From: Macrostomum hystrix
Lineage: Eukaryota; Platyhelminthes; Macrostomidae
Length of the DNA stretch: 64,000 bases
Reading direction: 5' to 3'
Assembly: GCA_950097015.1 (NCBI GenBank)
Contig: CATNEN010000025.1
Location: forward strand, 5,818,001-5,882,000
Below, piece by piece: positions 46,003 to 57,228 of the stretch (the first letter of the stretch is position 1; every line of letters begins with the position of its first letter). Position numbers and translations under genes: made by a program. The notes under the pieces are model-generated. The model saw nothing but the letters and a program-made list of their open reading frames with translations. It searched no databases and had not been told where the DNA came from.

Positions 46003-46890
46003 GTTTCACAGTATGACTGTAGAGCCTGCTGCGAGATCAGAAAAATAAACGACTATGAAAAGAATATAAGAATTTGTTTAACATGAAGGCCTGAATTTCC
46101 ATCAAGAAGTTGTCATCTATCACATTTGGTTTTCCACTACAGAGTTATTGTATCTTTAAGTTTTAGTTGATCTCCTTAACATGGCTAATACACTTTGGAA
46201 ACTAACTTTTAAACTTTTGGATTATTTCGTAGTTGCTTCTAGTGAAATTACTCTTAAAAATGGTGCTCAGACTAGATAGCAGACTGGTCTGCGTTTTCGT
46301 GTTAATACTTTTATTGTATGCTTCTTAACTACTGGATTTTGTTAAAAAATGCTGGTTTTCTCTTGTGTTACATTTACTAGTTTAGTCTAGTTACATTTCT
46401 AGTTTTGCAGAATTGTTGGGGCCAGCCAGGAGTGTCTGGTCGGCTGAAACGTGTTGTAGAACACTTCGGTATTTTATCATTTTTAAACAACCAGATGGAT
46501 GCGTACAATCAGCAGCGATTCTTACTGCGTCCTACTCTGCCTCTCCGAAAGTACCCCTGTCTTGCCACCGACCTGGGTCATTAAGTGCTGTTTCGAGCCT
46601 TCATTGTTAAACTTCCGAGGCGAAAAATGCTTCTCATTCTCTTTTCTGTTAACCTCCAGACCATTCGGGCCGAGTGTCCACTGATCAGTCAGTGCTCGCA
46701 CTCTAGCAAGAATACCTGCTAAGGCTTTGCCTTTTTCTTTAGACTAAAATTCTAGCGCACCGTTTCACCCCCCAAAGGACCCACCAATCGCCATTTGGGC
46801 CCTAGCAACCAACAAAACTTCGGGGTCAGCGTCCACTTGAGGAAGGGGTTGACGGCAGGCATCCATCAACCCCCTGTGCGTCCCGAAGTG

Positions 46891-46899
46891 CATAAATAT
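46891..46899 (+). promoter_or_regulatory. TATA box of TAL copy 2
   Basis: CATAAATAT lies about 60 bp before the ATG at 46957, at a position compatible with a short 5' UTR. Confidence 0.55.
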
Positions 46900-46956
46900 C
46901 GGAGCTCACAGACTGGTCACCACTGGACAACAGACGTTTCAGTCATAACTTTAGAC

Positions 46957-47635
46957 ATGGAGGCCTTCAAGAACGCCTGGCTCGCCATCGACACCCAGGG
47001 CAGGGGCCAGATCTCCTCCCGGGAGCTGACGGTCTACATGAAGAAGAACAACTATGACGACGCCTTTGTTAACGTGAGTTTCAACGTGCAACTCTTTTAG
47101 TCTTAGCATAATGCTAAAATACATTATTGACTAAAATTTCCCATTCATGCAGAAATGGCTTCGCTTGTTCGACAAGGACAACTCCGGCACCATCGAGGTC
47201 GAGGAGTACTGCGACGTTCTCGGACTCAACCATCGCCAGCTGTAAGTAAACTCATTCATTTGACTCAGCTCAACTGAAAGCATTCAGATCCGCTCGCTTG
47301 ACTCGAACCTCAAACCATTTAGCATGTCGGAAATCCGCGGCCGCGTCTCTGGAGGCAGTCTGCCGATCGGCGTCGAGTACATCTCTGGCGACATGGACAT
47401 CGCCTGGCAGATCAAGATCGCCCAGCTGTGTATCGAGACCCTGCGCTCCACCGCCATCATGAAGGATGTGCCCAAGGCGATCAAGACCCAGGCTGACCGC
47501 ATCTACAACCAGCTGTGGCACGTGGTCATGGTCAATGGCCAGTTCTGGTGCTACTACGGCCACGAGCCCGGATACTCGTTCGTGTTCCGCTACGAGAAGT
47601 ACATCTTCATCATCTGGAAGACACCTCTGGCCTAA
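46957..47635 (+). CDS. TAL-family tegument protein: two EF-hands and dynein light chain domain (copy 2)
   Basis: Three exons (46957-47073, 47153-47241, 47323-47635) give 172 residues, the same length as copy 1. The third exon runs straight through the point where copies 1 and 4 have their last intron (after the AAG before GATGTGCCC), so this copy has lost that intron. EF-hand 2 (DKDNSGTIEVEE) is canonical; EF-hand 1 is degenerate as in copy 1. The dynein-light-chain part reads VSGGSLPIGVEYISGDMDIA, LWHVVMVNGQFWCYYGHEPG, FVFRYEKYIFIIWKTPLA. TATA box near 46891; AATAAA at 47817. Exon 1 differs from copy 1 at a single residue (Asn for Asp at position 6). Confidence 0.93.
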
Positions 47636-47829
47636 GTGCCAATTAAAGACGCTATAGGGGCCCGTTGCAAAGCCTCTGTGAACCTCTAACTGTTCACTTG
47701 TGATCTATTTCATTTTAGCGACCTATTAGGACATTACTTTCCCAATCACATATGACAAGCCATTTTAGCTGCGATTACAAAAACTGTAATACAGATTTTT
47801 TTAAATCCAGTGCTTAAATAAAAAATAGT

Positions 47830-49375
47830 ACCAAAACTTCACACGACATTCCAACTGTTTCTGAAATCTGCGTCGTCTTAAATTAATTTAATTTCCGATT
47901 TCGCAAATTTGCTATTTGCTAATTTTGCATATATTTGCTAAAATTTATCTGACAGAAAAATGTTACGTCAAATAATTAGTAAAGTGGAGTGTATCTGCAT
48001 TGCAATGTCATGATGAAAAAAAAGTCATAAAAATTTATTGGTGCAATTTTTTTGGTGGAAAAAAACATTGTCTACCGATTGGTACGAGCTGTTGTTGAGC
48101 ACGTTTTACATCAAAACGTGTCTAAATAGCATCACTCTTATTATCTGCATATCTGTCTGTCTTTCCTTTTATTTTATACATTTCACAGCTAGTTGGTCTT
48201 TGAGTAGTTCGTACCGTACTAGTCCCTCTGCATCATGAGTAGGGCCGTGTTGAGTTCGGTGTTAGCCAACTACTTACTGTAGGAGAGGCTTGGTACTCGA
48301 GTACTTAAGTCCGTTAGCAGCAAGGCATTTCGTTAAAAACAAATTTCGATACTGTAGCTTTCGTTAAAAAAATTTCTCAGCCTTTGTAGTAACTCCTGGT
48401 GGCAAAAGCGAACTTCAAATATCGAATGGATGTTTTCGAAGTGCTGCGAAGAATCGATTTTTGAGCGAGAATCTCAGTTTCGTTTTTATTAAGTGTACAT
48501 GTGTATATACGCATATCCATGCGCATACATAAGTTCCGTCTACTATTCTACTGTTCTACTGTACGATACTACTAACTGTAGACAACTTTGCGCCATGCTA
48601 TTCTTGAAGCAGATACACTTGAGTTTTCACAGATACGAAAAGCAATCTAAAAAACTCTGTCGAGAGTAAAACTACTACTCCGTATGAGCTTACTTTAAGT
48701 AGTATCCGATGCCTTTTAGCGAATTCTCACGCCAACGAATGCCAGAAGACCAGAAACATAACATTTTGTTTTTTTTTCATGTTTTTTGTTTCAAAAGACG
48801 CCGGCTGTAGTTCGGCAAGCGAAACGACCCACAACCCAAGCTTATCCTCAGCTAAATACGAGTACCTGCTATCACATTTTAGGAAGCAAAATTTCTAGAT
48901 TCATTTCTGATTTTGTACTTTTCACATATCTTTTCACTTATCTCTCCCGGGAGAGATGAGACTCGAGATCTCCCCATGTCTCATCTTTCCGTGTCTTATC
49001 TTTTCGTGTCTTATCTTTCCTGTCATACTGAGTAAAAAAATGAAGCAATAAAACAAATCAACATTTAAATTTTATACAAAACCGTGAAATCCTTATAGAG
49101 CTATTGTTTTTTACTTTAGAAACTATGTATGTATTTGTCTAGGGCACTTTCTGAGCACAAAATATTGACTATCACAAACACTGCATGTTGTGATTTTACA
49201 GTCATTTTGACACTGGACGAAACACATAATGAGAGCCTTTTAAAATATTTTGAATGAAATGTCACCTACCTAAAGCATAAAAATACTAATGTGGCTAAAC
49301 AAAAAACTGTGGTTCACACGAACTAAAATGGCAAAGGTCAGAGCTTAGGGAGGACAGCTCCCAGCTACGCGCAGT
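47830..49375. other. Intergenic region between convergent TAL copy 2 and the dynein-light-chain gene
   Basis: AT-rich with no gene. At 48939-49020 a short run of CTCTCCCGGGAGAGATGAG and GTGTCTTATCTTT-type units resembles the 16-bp array at 29083-30360, read on the opposite strand. Confidence 0.5.
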
Positions 49376-49923
49376 CTAGACCATCGGCGTCTTCCACAGG
49401 ATGAAGACGAACTTCTCGTAGCGGAACACGAATGAGAAGTTGGGCTCGTGACCGAAGTAGCTCCAGTGCTGGCCCTTCACGATCACCACGTGCCACAGCC
49501 GGCCGTAGAGCTTGTCAGCCTGGCTCTTGATGCCCTTGGGCACATCCTGAGAGTGATTGGCGTGGAATATTCACCGCCAGATTTTACTAACTTTGATGAA
49601 CCCAACCGACACGGGATATTGTTTATTAGAATGCTTGACTCACCTTTAGCGCAGCGCTGGAGCGCAGGCTGTCAAGGCTGAGCTGTGCCAGCTTCGCCTG
49701 CCAGGAGGCGTCCATGTCGCCAGCGATCACCTCAACACCGGCTGGGAGCTCACTGCAGCGGAGTCATGTAGTAAAAGTATGAGAATGTTTGTTAAACCAA
49801 TGACACACGAAATCATGACATCGTTACCGATAGTACTCATTCTCAAACATTAGACGCAATAGTTTTCCAATGCTAACTGAACGAAAATTAAATGCTTTTT
49901 CAATTTCAGCCTTACCTAGCCAT
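49376..49923 (-). CDS. Dynein light chain (LC8-type) protein without EF-hands, TAL relative
   Basis: Three exons: 49916-49923 (only 8 coding bases, ATGGCTAG), 49644-49752 and 49376-49546. They join to 95 residues, the usual size of a stand-alone dynein light chain. The protein reads MASELPAGVEVIAGDMDAS, then LWHVVIVKGQHWSYFGHEPN and FVFRYEKFVFILWKTPMV. The last exon has the same start phase and length (171 bp) as in the TAL genes, and the intron before it is at the same codon. It is therefore either a TAL gene that lost its EF-hand exons, or a relative of the ancestor that gained them. A TATA box (TATAAATA, 50018-50025) lies about 95 bp before the ATG. Confidence 0.88.
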
Positions 49924-50017
49924 GTTGCCGAAATAGCTGCAAATTAGACTTTAAGAAAAAGGCGGTACTGTCCAGAGCAGTTCTTTTGGCGTAGTGCCGA
50001 CACAGCGCAGATTAAAA

Positions 50018-50025
50018 TATTTATA
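50018..50025 (-). promoter_or_regulatory. TATA box of the dynein-light-chain gene
   Basis: TATAAATA on the minus strand, about 95 bp before the ATG at 49923. Confidence 0.6.
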
Positions 50026-50879
50026 TGGCTATTAAAGAAATGATGCTGCAGCACCGTCTACTCTTTCTTACCATTTGGTCCCTCTTTGTAGCACTTCGCA
50101 ATGCTCTATTTTTCATCTGGTCAGAGCAGCCGAGACTAGTCACAACCCCCTCCACGAGCCACAGCGCCTAAGGCCATGCCATTAGGGTCCTCCAGATATG
50201 AATAGGACTGGCCCTGTCACAATCTCCATACACAATAGAAGCCCACGCCCTAGAACCCTCTCTACATAGAACGGTCACAATGTCCAAGGTGGGTGCTATT
50301 GTGCTCGTGTTTCTGGGTGTGTTGCCTTTTTCATGCTAAGCAATGCTCGCAGAACATTTATTTAAGCTTATGCAAAATATGCGACTCAAAGCTTTGAGCT
50401 TCTTCATTGTTCTCTATGGTTAGTTTCGCAGTCTTCAGTAGGCTTTTGAACTGCAATTTATGGCAGATGCTGGTCTGTATAACAGGCACAAAGTAATTTT
50501 TGGATAGATGAAAAGAATGAAAGCTAGAATAGAGGTCGCTGAAAAAAAGACAAATAGATTTTTCGCTTCAGAATAGGTGAGTTTGGAAGATCGGATTTGA
50601 GTTCCACTAACTCTGGTAAAGAGAGAGACCATGTAATAGTACGAGAATCATTGGGTTATAAGCATGTGAAAGGATGATTTTGAAATCGAAAGAGTGACCA
50701 TGCAAGTGGGTGGACTAAAAAAAGCTTATGTAAGAGTACAAATATGCCTAAATTAACAGAAGCACTCATTGTTTTACATATTGTTCCCGTTTAGCATATC
50801 AGACATCGTTCGGACACTTTGGTTTAAAGCTTTCAGGAAATTTTAGGTCTTTTAGTCGTTTTTTAACGTTGCTCATCAG

Positions 50880-51310
50880 TCGAATTGACGTCGTTGTAGG
50901 ATATCGATGTTGTTTTTGGAAATCGACGTTGTTCTAGGAAACTGACGTTGTTCTTGGAAATCAACGTCGTTCTAGGAAACTGACGTCATTCTTGGAAACT
51001 GACGTCGCTCAAGGAAATTGACGTTGTTCTTGGAAATCAACTTCGTTCTAGGAAACTGACGTCATTCTTGGAAACTGACGTCGCTCAAGGAAATTGACGT
51101 TGTTCTTGGAAATCAACGTCGTTCTAGGAAACTGACGTCATTCTTGGAAACTGACGTCGCTCAAGGAAATTGACGTTGTTCTTGGAAATCAAATTCGTTC
51201 TAGGAAACTGACATCGTTCTAGGTAATTGACGTCTTTCTTGGAAATTGACGTCGTTCTTGGAAATTAACGTTCTTCTTGGAAATTGACGTCGTTCAAGCA
51301 CCTTTACAGC
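50880..51310. repeat. Approximately 20-bp degenerate minisatellite with higher-order units
   Basis: Units like GAAATTGACGTTGTTCTTG and GAAACTGACGTCATTCTTG repeat; the order of variants recurs with a period near 80-100 bp (50940-51190). It lies between the dynein-light-chain gene and the transporter gene. Confidence 0.9.
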
Positions 51311-52282
51311 GTTCGATCCACTGAAGTAATTCTTGCGAATTGACGACGCTCTGGCAAATGGATGTCGTTTAAGGTCTGCATATTCGACAAAATTTTGAAC
51401 TTGTAATGCCTGAAAAACGAAGTTTGGTGCTTTAAAATTCTTACATTGTTCGCAATTCTTAAGACTTAAATATTTAAAATCAATAATAAAGATTTTATTA
51501 CTTTTCATCAAGAGAAGAGAAATTTCTACAGCATCCAAGATTTCACAGCAAGCGAAAGAAAAATAAAAAGAGAGAATGTCTTTTTTAGTCCGCTAGAATG
51601 GACGCCCAAAAAAGCCCAAAATGAAATGCTTCGCTTTCTGCAGGTTAGACAGGCAAACCCCAGGTGACAGGCGCCGTTCGGCTCTCCACTGGCAGACAGT
51701 AGCCACAGCGGCCCTTTCTACTCGTCTCGTCTATTGAATTCGGCATCGAAGACGTGCAGGCATTCTTGATGGCCTTTCCACCCGCCTCGGACAATGGAAT
51801 AGACAGCCAGCGCTTTCTGCAGCAGCCAGGTTTTAGTTGAAAACGAAGCATGAAATTTGTTTCGCACAACAGCGTCAGTTTTTATGGGTGTATAAATAGA
51901 GTACTCCTTATAGTATTCGTCCGATGTTTGTAACAACTGACTAATCTTATTTAGCTTTTACAACAGTAGTGGTATCATATCAAGAACTGTAGCAAAATAA
52001 TTTCATAGTATTATAGTAAGATCACAAGATCCTACATATTACATCTTGTTGGATCGAAAGCATTTTAAGACTTATATAAAGTTGTTGAGTTGTGGAGCTG
52101 TAACGCGTGGAGCTGGAATCCACAATTTCCTAACTCCATATAGCTTTATGCCTTATAAGCATAAAAATATATAAATACTACTTTAAGTAATTTTTATGCG
52201 CCTCAGAAGATGCGCCTTTTTCGTTCGGCTGTTACACTTCTAGCAACAAGGGGATAACTTTTTATTTTGTGTGATTTTTATA
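51311..52282. other. Intergenic region, nothing recognised
   Basis: AT-rich with a GC-richer patch at 51640-51840 whose short frames show no family resemblance. Confidence 0.4.
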
Positions 52283-52285
52283 ACA

Positions 52286-52317
<32 letters not shown>

Positions 52318-52319
52318 AG

Positions 52320-52352
<33 letters not shown>

Positions 52353-52380
52353 CATCTATCTATCCATCTATCTATCTATG
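52283..52380. repeat. (CTAT)n microsatellite
   Basis: About 24 tetranucleotide units, broken once by CAGCTATC and a few CCAT variants. Confidence 0.95.
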
Positions 52381-52721
52381 CCTCGCGCTTGTGAGCGCTA
52401 GTGACATCTTCCTTAGTGACATACAAAAACGTTTTGTAGACCGTTTGGTCTAAAATTCGTCAAGGAAAGTGTTCGATTCATTTTATTGTTATTATATATG
52501 GCATATATTATTAAATTATATTCTATTATATTATATTATATATTACATAAGGCATATAGTACTCATATATTTTAGGTCACTTTTCGTCGACACAGAAAGA
52601 AAGCAGTAACAAATACAGTATTTAGTTTCTGTCGCGTCCTCCGTTTTCTTTCAGCGCTTTCCCGAAGTCAAACGTTAAGCTACTGCAGAATCCGTAATCT
52701 GCCTCAAGATTCTTCGATTCC

Positions 52722-54184
52722 TTATTCGACCTCAAAGTCAGCCAGCGGTCCTAGAGTTCTTGGCTTGGAAATCTTCTGCCAATAAGCGATAGAGACAATC
52801 AGCAGACAAGTAGCCGTTCCGAGAGCGCAGTGAAACTTCGGCTTCGAGCCACCAACTCCTGCATGGGTCAAATCGAAACTATTCAAAACAGATTTTACGG
52901 CCCAGCTGAGTAAGGCCGTTAAACCCCACACGGTGTAGAAAATTCCAATACAGGTAGCCTTGGCATCTCTTGTTGCCACGCAGAAAATCAGCTCATAATA
53001 TGCTAGAATCACAATGATGTGAACTAGTCCATCGCAGAATGAAAATGCGAAATACACAGCTGATGTTGCGAATGGATGTCCGGAAGCGTAAGTCCTGATG
53101 GAATCTGTTCGATAGTCAATCAGACTGATCACCACCAGCGGGATTTTGATCAGCACCATCAGAATGTGGCCGCTGAGGATGCGTACATGTAGAGTCACCC
53201 AGCCAGGTACGCAGCGCTTGTAACCTGCTATGGCCGCGAGAACGCTGGCTACAATCTCGCCGATAATGAATCCAACTGGACCAACGTACGAAGCGGCATC
53301 AGGGCCGCATTTGGTGTGCGTAAAGTATTTCAGCTGCTGCCAGTACAAATTGTACCTGTACAGATTTACGCAGGTGCAATACGGGATGATACCGGCGGCA
53401 ATCAAAAAGAGCCTCAATAAACGCTTCGGATTTGGCATGGAAAAAGAATTCCGGTTAGCAGCGAGTCTGGCAGGTCTCATCCGGCTGAGCTGGTCGTTGT
53501 ACACCAGCCTGAGAGAGCCCAATGCGACTCCTAGGAGCGAGAAGCTGTGCCCGGTGAAAACTCGCAGAATTGCAGGAAAGTTTCCCAACAGTTCGCCACT
53601 GGCCGAAGCGATAAGGTAGAGACTGATCACCAGAAGCCTGTTGTGACTGTCATTTGAAAAAAGCATCATCGCGTAGAGTATGAGAGAATCACCGAAGCTC
53701 ATAGACATGCGTATCGGAACCAGGTCTAGCAGACATGATGGCAACTGACGAATGATGTCGAGAAGCTCCAGGATAGTCAGTGTGATGGCTCCGCACAGTT
53801 GCATGATTGTGTCGACCCACAGCATTCGGAGAGCTCCAAAGAACCTATCTGATAGGGACCCGCCGAGTGAGGGCAGTGCGAAAGCAATTGTTGCCATGAC
53901 AACGACCAGGGCGACTGGCATGCAGCGACACTTGTGATCCTCATCCGGGCTATCGTCCATTGTGCAATTCCTGGAATCGGACAGCACTACGTCGAACGAT
54001 ATCATCATGTGATTAAACATATTGTTACTAATTTTTATGACGATGAACGCGATAATGATCTTTGTCAGTGTCCTTCCACTGACTATCGGATGGCTATAGC
54101 AGAGTCGGCAAGTGGCGTCGTCTCCGGCAGGTTCACAGACAGACTACCAATGTCTGCATCGTTTCCTTCCTCTTCTTGCAACAT
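52722..54184 (-). CDS. Divergent multi-pass membrane transporter, probably POT/SLC15-like
   Basis: The main exon is 52722-54082. A 65-bp intron (54083-54147, GTAGTC...CGATAG) joins it in frame to 54148-54184, with an ATG at 54184, for 465 residues. About ten to eleven hydrophobic segments are visible. The second reads IAFALPSLGGSLSDRFFG, like the P.LGG..aD..lG motif after helix 2 of proton-dependent oligopeptide transporters. A mid-protein helix IPYCTCVNLYRYNLYWQQ sits where that family has its helix 7, and FAFSFCDGLVHIIVILAYYE resembles its helix 10. The E..ER/YY motif of helix 1 is not seen, so substrate binding may differ. It lies within the TAL cluster, on the strand of its neighbours. 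Family assignment is moderate; that it is a real membrane protein gene is fairly sure. The start could lie further upstream. Confidence 0.65.
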
Positions 54185-54514
54185 TGATGTGCTTGAAGAA
54201 TCTGATGTGTAGCTATCCGTGTAACCATTCACTGTGGTTAACCGAGACTGTTTGTCTCTGCCCAACGCATTTTCGCTAAGATAAATACTTCTTGCTTGTG
54301 CGCCATTTAGTTCGAAATTTCGAAAGCCTAACAGCTGATGACAAAATTGTGTATTTAATGACACAGGAAAGCACAGAATTAACAGAAAGTTTTGTGGACT
54401 TCATAGAAAGCATACTTAAAAAGCTAGATAAAAAAGCCACTGCCCTGAGGCCCATAGTTAGAATGCTTGATTATACGAGTACGTAGTTTTAGTTATCTTA
54501 TATTTGATCGTAAC

Positions 54515-54860
54515 CAGTGGCGCAACCAGGGCGGGCGGGGTGGCGGCCGCCCCCCTTCGACCCGCGGGGCAATGTACGCAAAGGGCAATGTACGCAAAGG
54601 GCAATGTACGCAAAGGGCAATGTACGCATAGGGCAATGTACGCAAAGGGCAATGTACGCAAAGGGCAATGTACGCAAAGGGCAATGTACGCAAAGGGCAA
54701 TGTACGCATAGGGCAATGTACGCAAAGGGCAATGTACGCAAAGGGCAATGTACGCAAAGGGCAATGTACGCAAAGGGCAATGTACGCAAAGGGCAATGTA
54801 CGCAAAGGGCAATGTACGCAAAGACCGCCCCCACTAAGGCAAAACCTGGTTGCGCCACTG
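54515..54860. mobile_element. hAT-type MITE carrying an internal minisatellite
   Basis: The termini CAGTGGCGCAACCAGG and CCTGGTTGCGCCACTG are perfect inverted repeats of 16 bp and begin CAGTGG as in many hAT elements. Flanking 8-mers are ATCGTAAC (54507-54514) and ATCGTAAA (54861-54868), an 8-bp target duplication with one change. It encodes nothing. Confidence 0.9.
54570..54822. repeat. 16-bp minisatellite inside the MITE
   Basis: About 16 copies of GGGCAATGTACGCAAA with only two CATA variants, filling most of the MITE. It reads open in all frames on both strands, so frames of 100-140 codons here are artefacts. Confidence 0.95.
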
Positions 54861-54868
54861 ATCGTAAA

Positions 54869-56109
54869 TTGCAAAAACACAATAGCTATTCTCTTTTCGT
54901 GAGCGAAGTGATTTCAGTCTCAGTTTTAATTTTCTCTTTAAATTTCAATATTTCATTTTCTGTTTCAATAATCATTCATCATATGTTGATGAAATTTTGA
55001 CCTTAAGCAAAGGTTTCTCGCATTTATATCCCGACCATCTGCTTTACTACTACACTCTAAAAGCTTTCTCGAAGCTACAGACCCAATTGAGCAGCCAAAA
55101 GTGGCGAATTAGCCTCGCACTATATTTTAATGGGACTTAACTAAGTCTATATTAACAGTAGGACTACCAACCCATTTTGCCGCCCGTTTTTATACCAAGG
55201 GGGATTTCCCAACCCCTGAGAACATTTTTTGGCAGCGCCTGAAAGCTAACCGCGCAGGGTGGTGACTGATTGGTTGACAGACTAGGCGATGGTGTACTGT
55301 ATAGTTTAGCTGCGCCTAATATTTAGGCCTCAGCAGTGAAATTTTAGAAATTCGCGTCAGGGTGTCCAGAGTGGCCTATTTCCACATTTTTTGCATTTGA
55401 AGGTCCCGCAGTCCTTCTAGATAAAGGTAGGTGACCACCAAAGACGGAGATGATGCAGGCACATTCGGGTGACATGCTGATAAAGTTTGAAGGTCTGGAA
55501 AGGCCGCACTGAGGCGCAGTGCAAATTCGTGTATAGGGGTGTATGAAATACACTAGCTCTTATGGGAAAAATCGGACCTTCGGCCAGAAACATTGAATAT
55601 CTCGACGGTCTGAAGAGCTGGCGACTTGTTTCTTGTTTCCGAAGATGCGCAACAAAAAGTTGGCCCGTGTTCTTGAGTTTCGTGTGCTTGCATTGTTCCG
55701 TTCGGGTGCAGCAAAAAATTGTCAGGGGGGATTCCCCCCCCTGGTAGTTCTACTGTTAAATCGCAGTCTAGCTGTGAAAGCAATGAGCAATTGAAAAGTC
55801 AATTCAAAAGTATTAAAAAAATTTCATGTAGTCGCTGTTATCAGTTGTAAGCCCAAACGTTTTTTATTCTCAGAAACAAATTGAATGATCTCAGCAGTAA
55901 GCTACTTCAAGTAACAACTTTGAATTACCCAGCAGTACATGTTGATTATGGCTTTTGAATAAGGCTAATCTTTTAGACCTGAGTATTCCTTGGAAAACAT
56001 CAAGTCAAAAGTGTTCCTAGATAACCATAGCGCTAGATAATGATAGATAATGGACTCAGAATCTGTCCACTGCAGTTTAACATAGAACTAATCCCACTCC
56101 GTGCTCCAA
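54869..56109. other. Intergenic region; 3' UTR of TAL copy 4 at its right end
   Basis: No gene is recognised. A minus-strand poly(A) signal (TTTATT at 55863-55868) is about 240 bp past the stop of TAL copy 4. Near 55726-55742 there is a small GGGGGGATTCCCCCCC palindrome. Confidence 0.5.
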
Positions 56110-57134
56110 CTAGGCAACTGGAGTCTTCCAGATCAGGAAGATGAACTTCTCGAAGCGGAAGGCCAGCGAATAGCCGGGTGCGTAGCCGAAGTCGCACCAG
56201 AACTGGCCGTTCAGGATGACCACGTGCCACAGCTGGCTGAATCGCTTGTCGGCCTCCTTCTTGATCCACTTGGGTACGTCCTATCGAGTAGAATCAAATT
56301 CACTTCATTTTTAACAGCTCTAGTAAGCGAGGAATCAGAGACAGTTTACCTTCATGTTGGGGTTTGAGCGCAGTCCCTCCAGGCAGAGCTGGGCCATCTT
56401 GATTTGCCAGGACAGCTCCATGTCGGTGGTGATGATGGTCACTCCGGCTGGCAGGCCACCACTGGCCACCTTTTCTCGGACCTCGCTTATGCTGCACAAT
56501 GTGTAGGTTATGGGGTGCACCTGATATATTTTCCCTTAATAGTAAAAATGACCTGATAGATAATAATGTTTGTTTCTTGGGTATTTTGCATGTCCTATCT
56601 ACTATACTAATTCTACTATACTAATAGCGACAGTAAGGTGAAAATACCTATTAAATAAATACATATATTAAATATGTTTAGGCGATGTCGACTTATTACA
56701 CTACTTAAAGTGGCAGTATAAGTAATTTTCTATGTTTCTTTATTAGCAATTTATTCATTATAAGTAATCCGACATTATAGCAATATCCCCAATAACTTAT
56801 ATCCCATGTTCTGAGTCCTCCCAAAATAATTCCATAGACTGTGTAGTCCTCACGTTTGCTTATAGTTGAGGCCGAGCACATCGCAGAATTCCTCCAACTC
56901 GATGGTGCCCGAGTTGTCATTGTCGAACAGGTTCAGCCATTTCTGTCAAATAAAATAGAAGTCAATTGGCGTGTGAAATTAGGAGGAATAGTTATAAAAG
57001 TGTACTAAAGCTCTCACGTTAACAAAGCTCTCATCGTAGTTGTTCTTGGCCATGTAGACACGAAGCTCCTCAGCGCTGATCTGCAGCTTGCCCTGCGTGT
57101 CGATGGCGAACCAGGCATCCTTGAAGGCTTCCAT
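56110..57134 (-). CDS. TAL-family tegument protein: two EF-hands and dynein light chain domain (copy 4)
   Basis: Four exons (57018-57134, 56854-56942, 56350-56491, 56110-56280) have exactly the same lengths as in copy 1 (117, 89, 142, 171) and encode 172 residues. EF-hand 1 (IDTQGKLQISAEE) lacks the central Gly of the loop as well as acidic ligands, so it should not bind calcium. EF-hand 2 (DNDNSGTIELEE) is canonical. The dynein-light-chain part reads TDMELSWQIKMAQLCLEGLR, LWHVVILNGQFWCDFGYAPG and ends FIFLIWKTPVA. It is the most diverged of the three full-length copies. TATA box at 57223-57228. Confidence 0.93.
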
Positions 57135-57222
57135 TCTAAGTACGGGTCTTCTATGCGAGAAAAGATGCTGCAGTGACACTTGACGATGAGTCGGTGATGC
57201 TCACTGTAAGGTGTTGTAGGCA

Positions 57223-57228
57223 TTTATA
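57223..57228 (-). promoter_or_regulatory. TATA box of TAL copy 4
   Basis: GCTATAAATG on the minus strand, about 90 bp before the ATG at 57134. Confidence 0.6.

Noticed and set aside
54292-54486. Plus-strand frame of 64 codons that looks helical (ESFVDFIESILKKLDKK), with a possible acceptor and donor
   Set aside because: It could be an exon, but no partner exon is visible and it overlaps the 5' end of the minus-strand transporter; not supported enough.
54458-55000. Frames of 107-140 codons on both strands
   Set aside because: The 16-bp repeat within the MITE is open in all frames.
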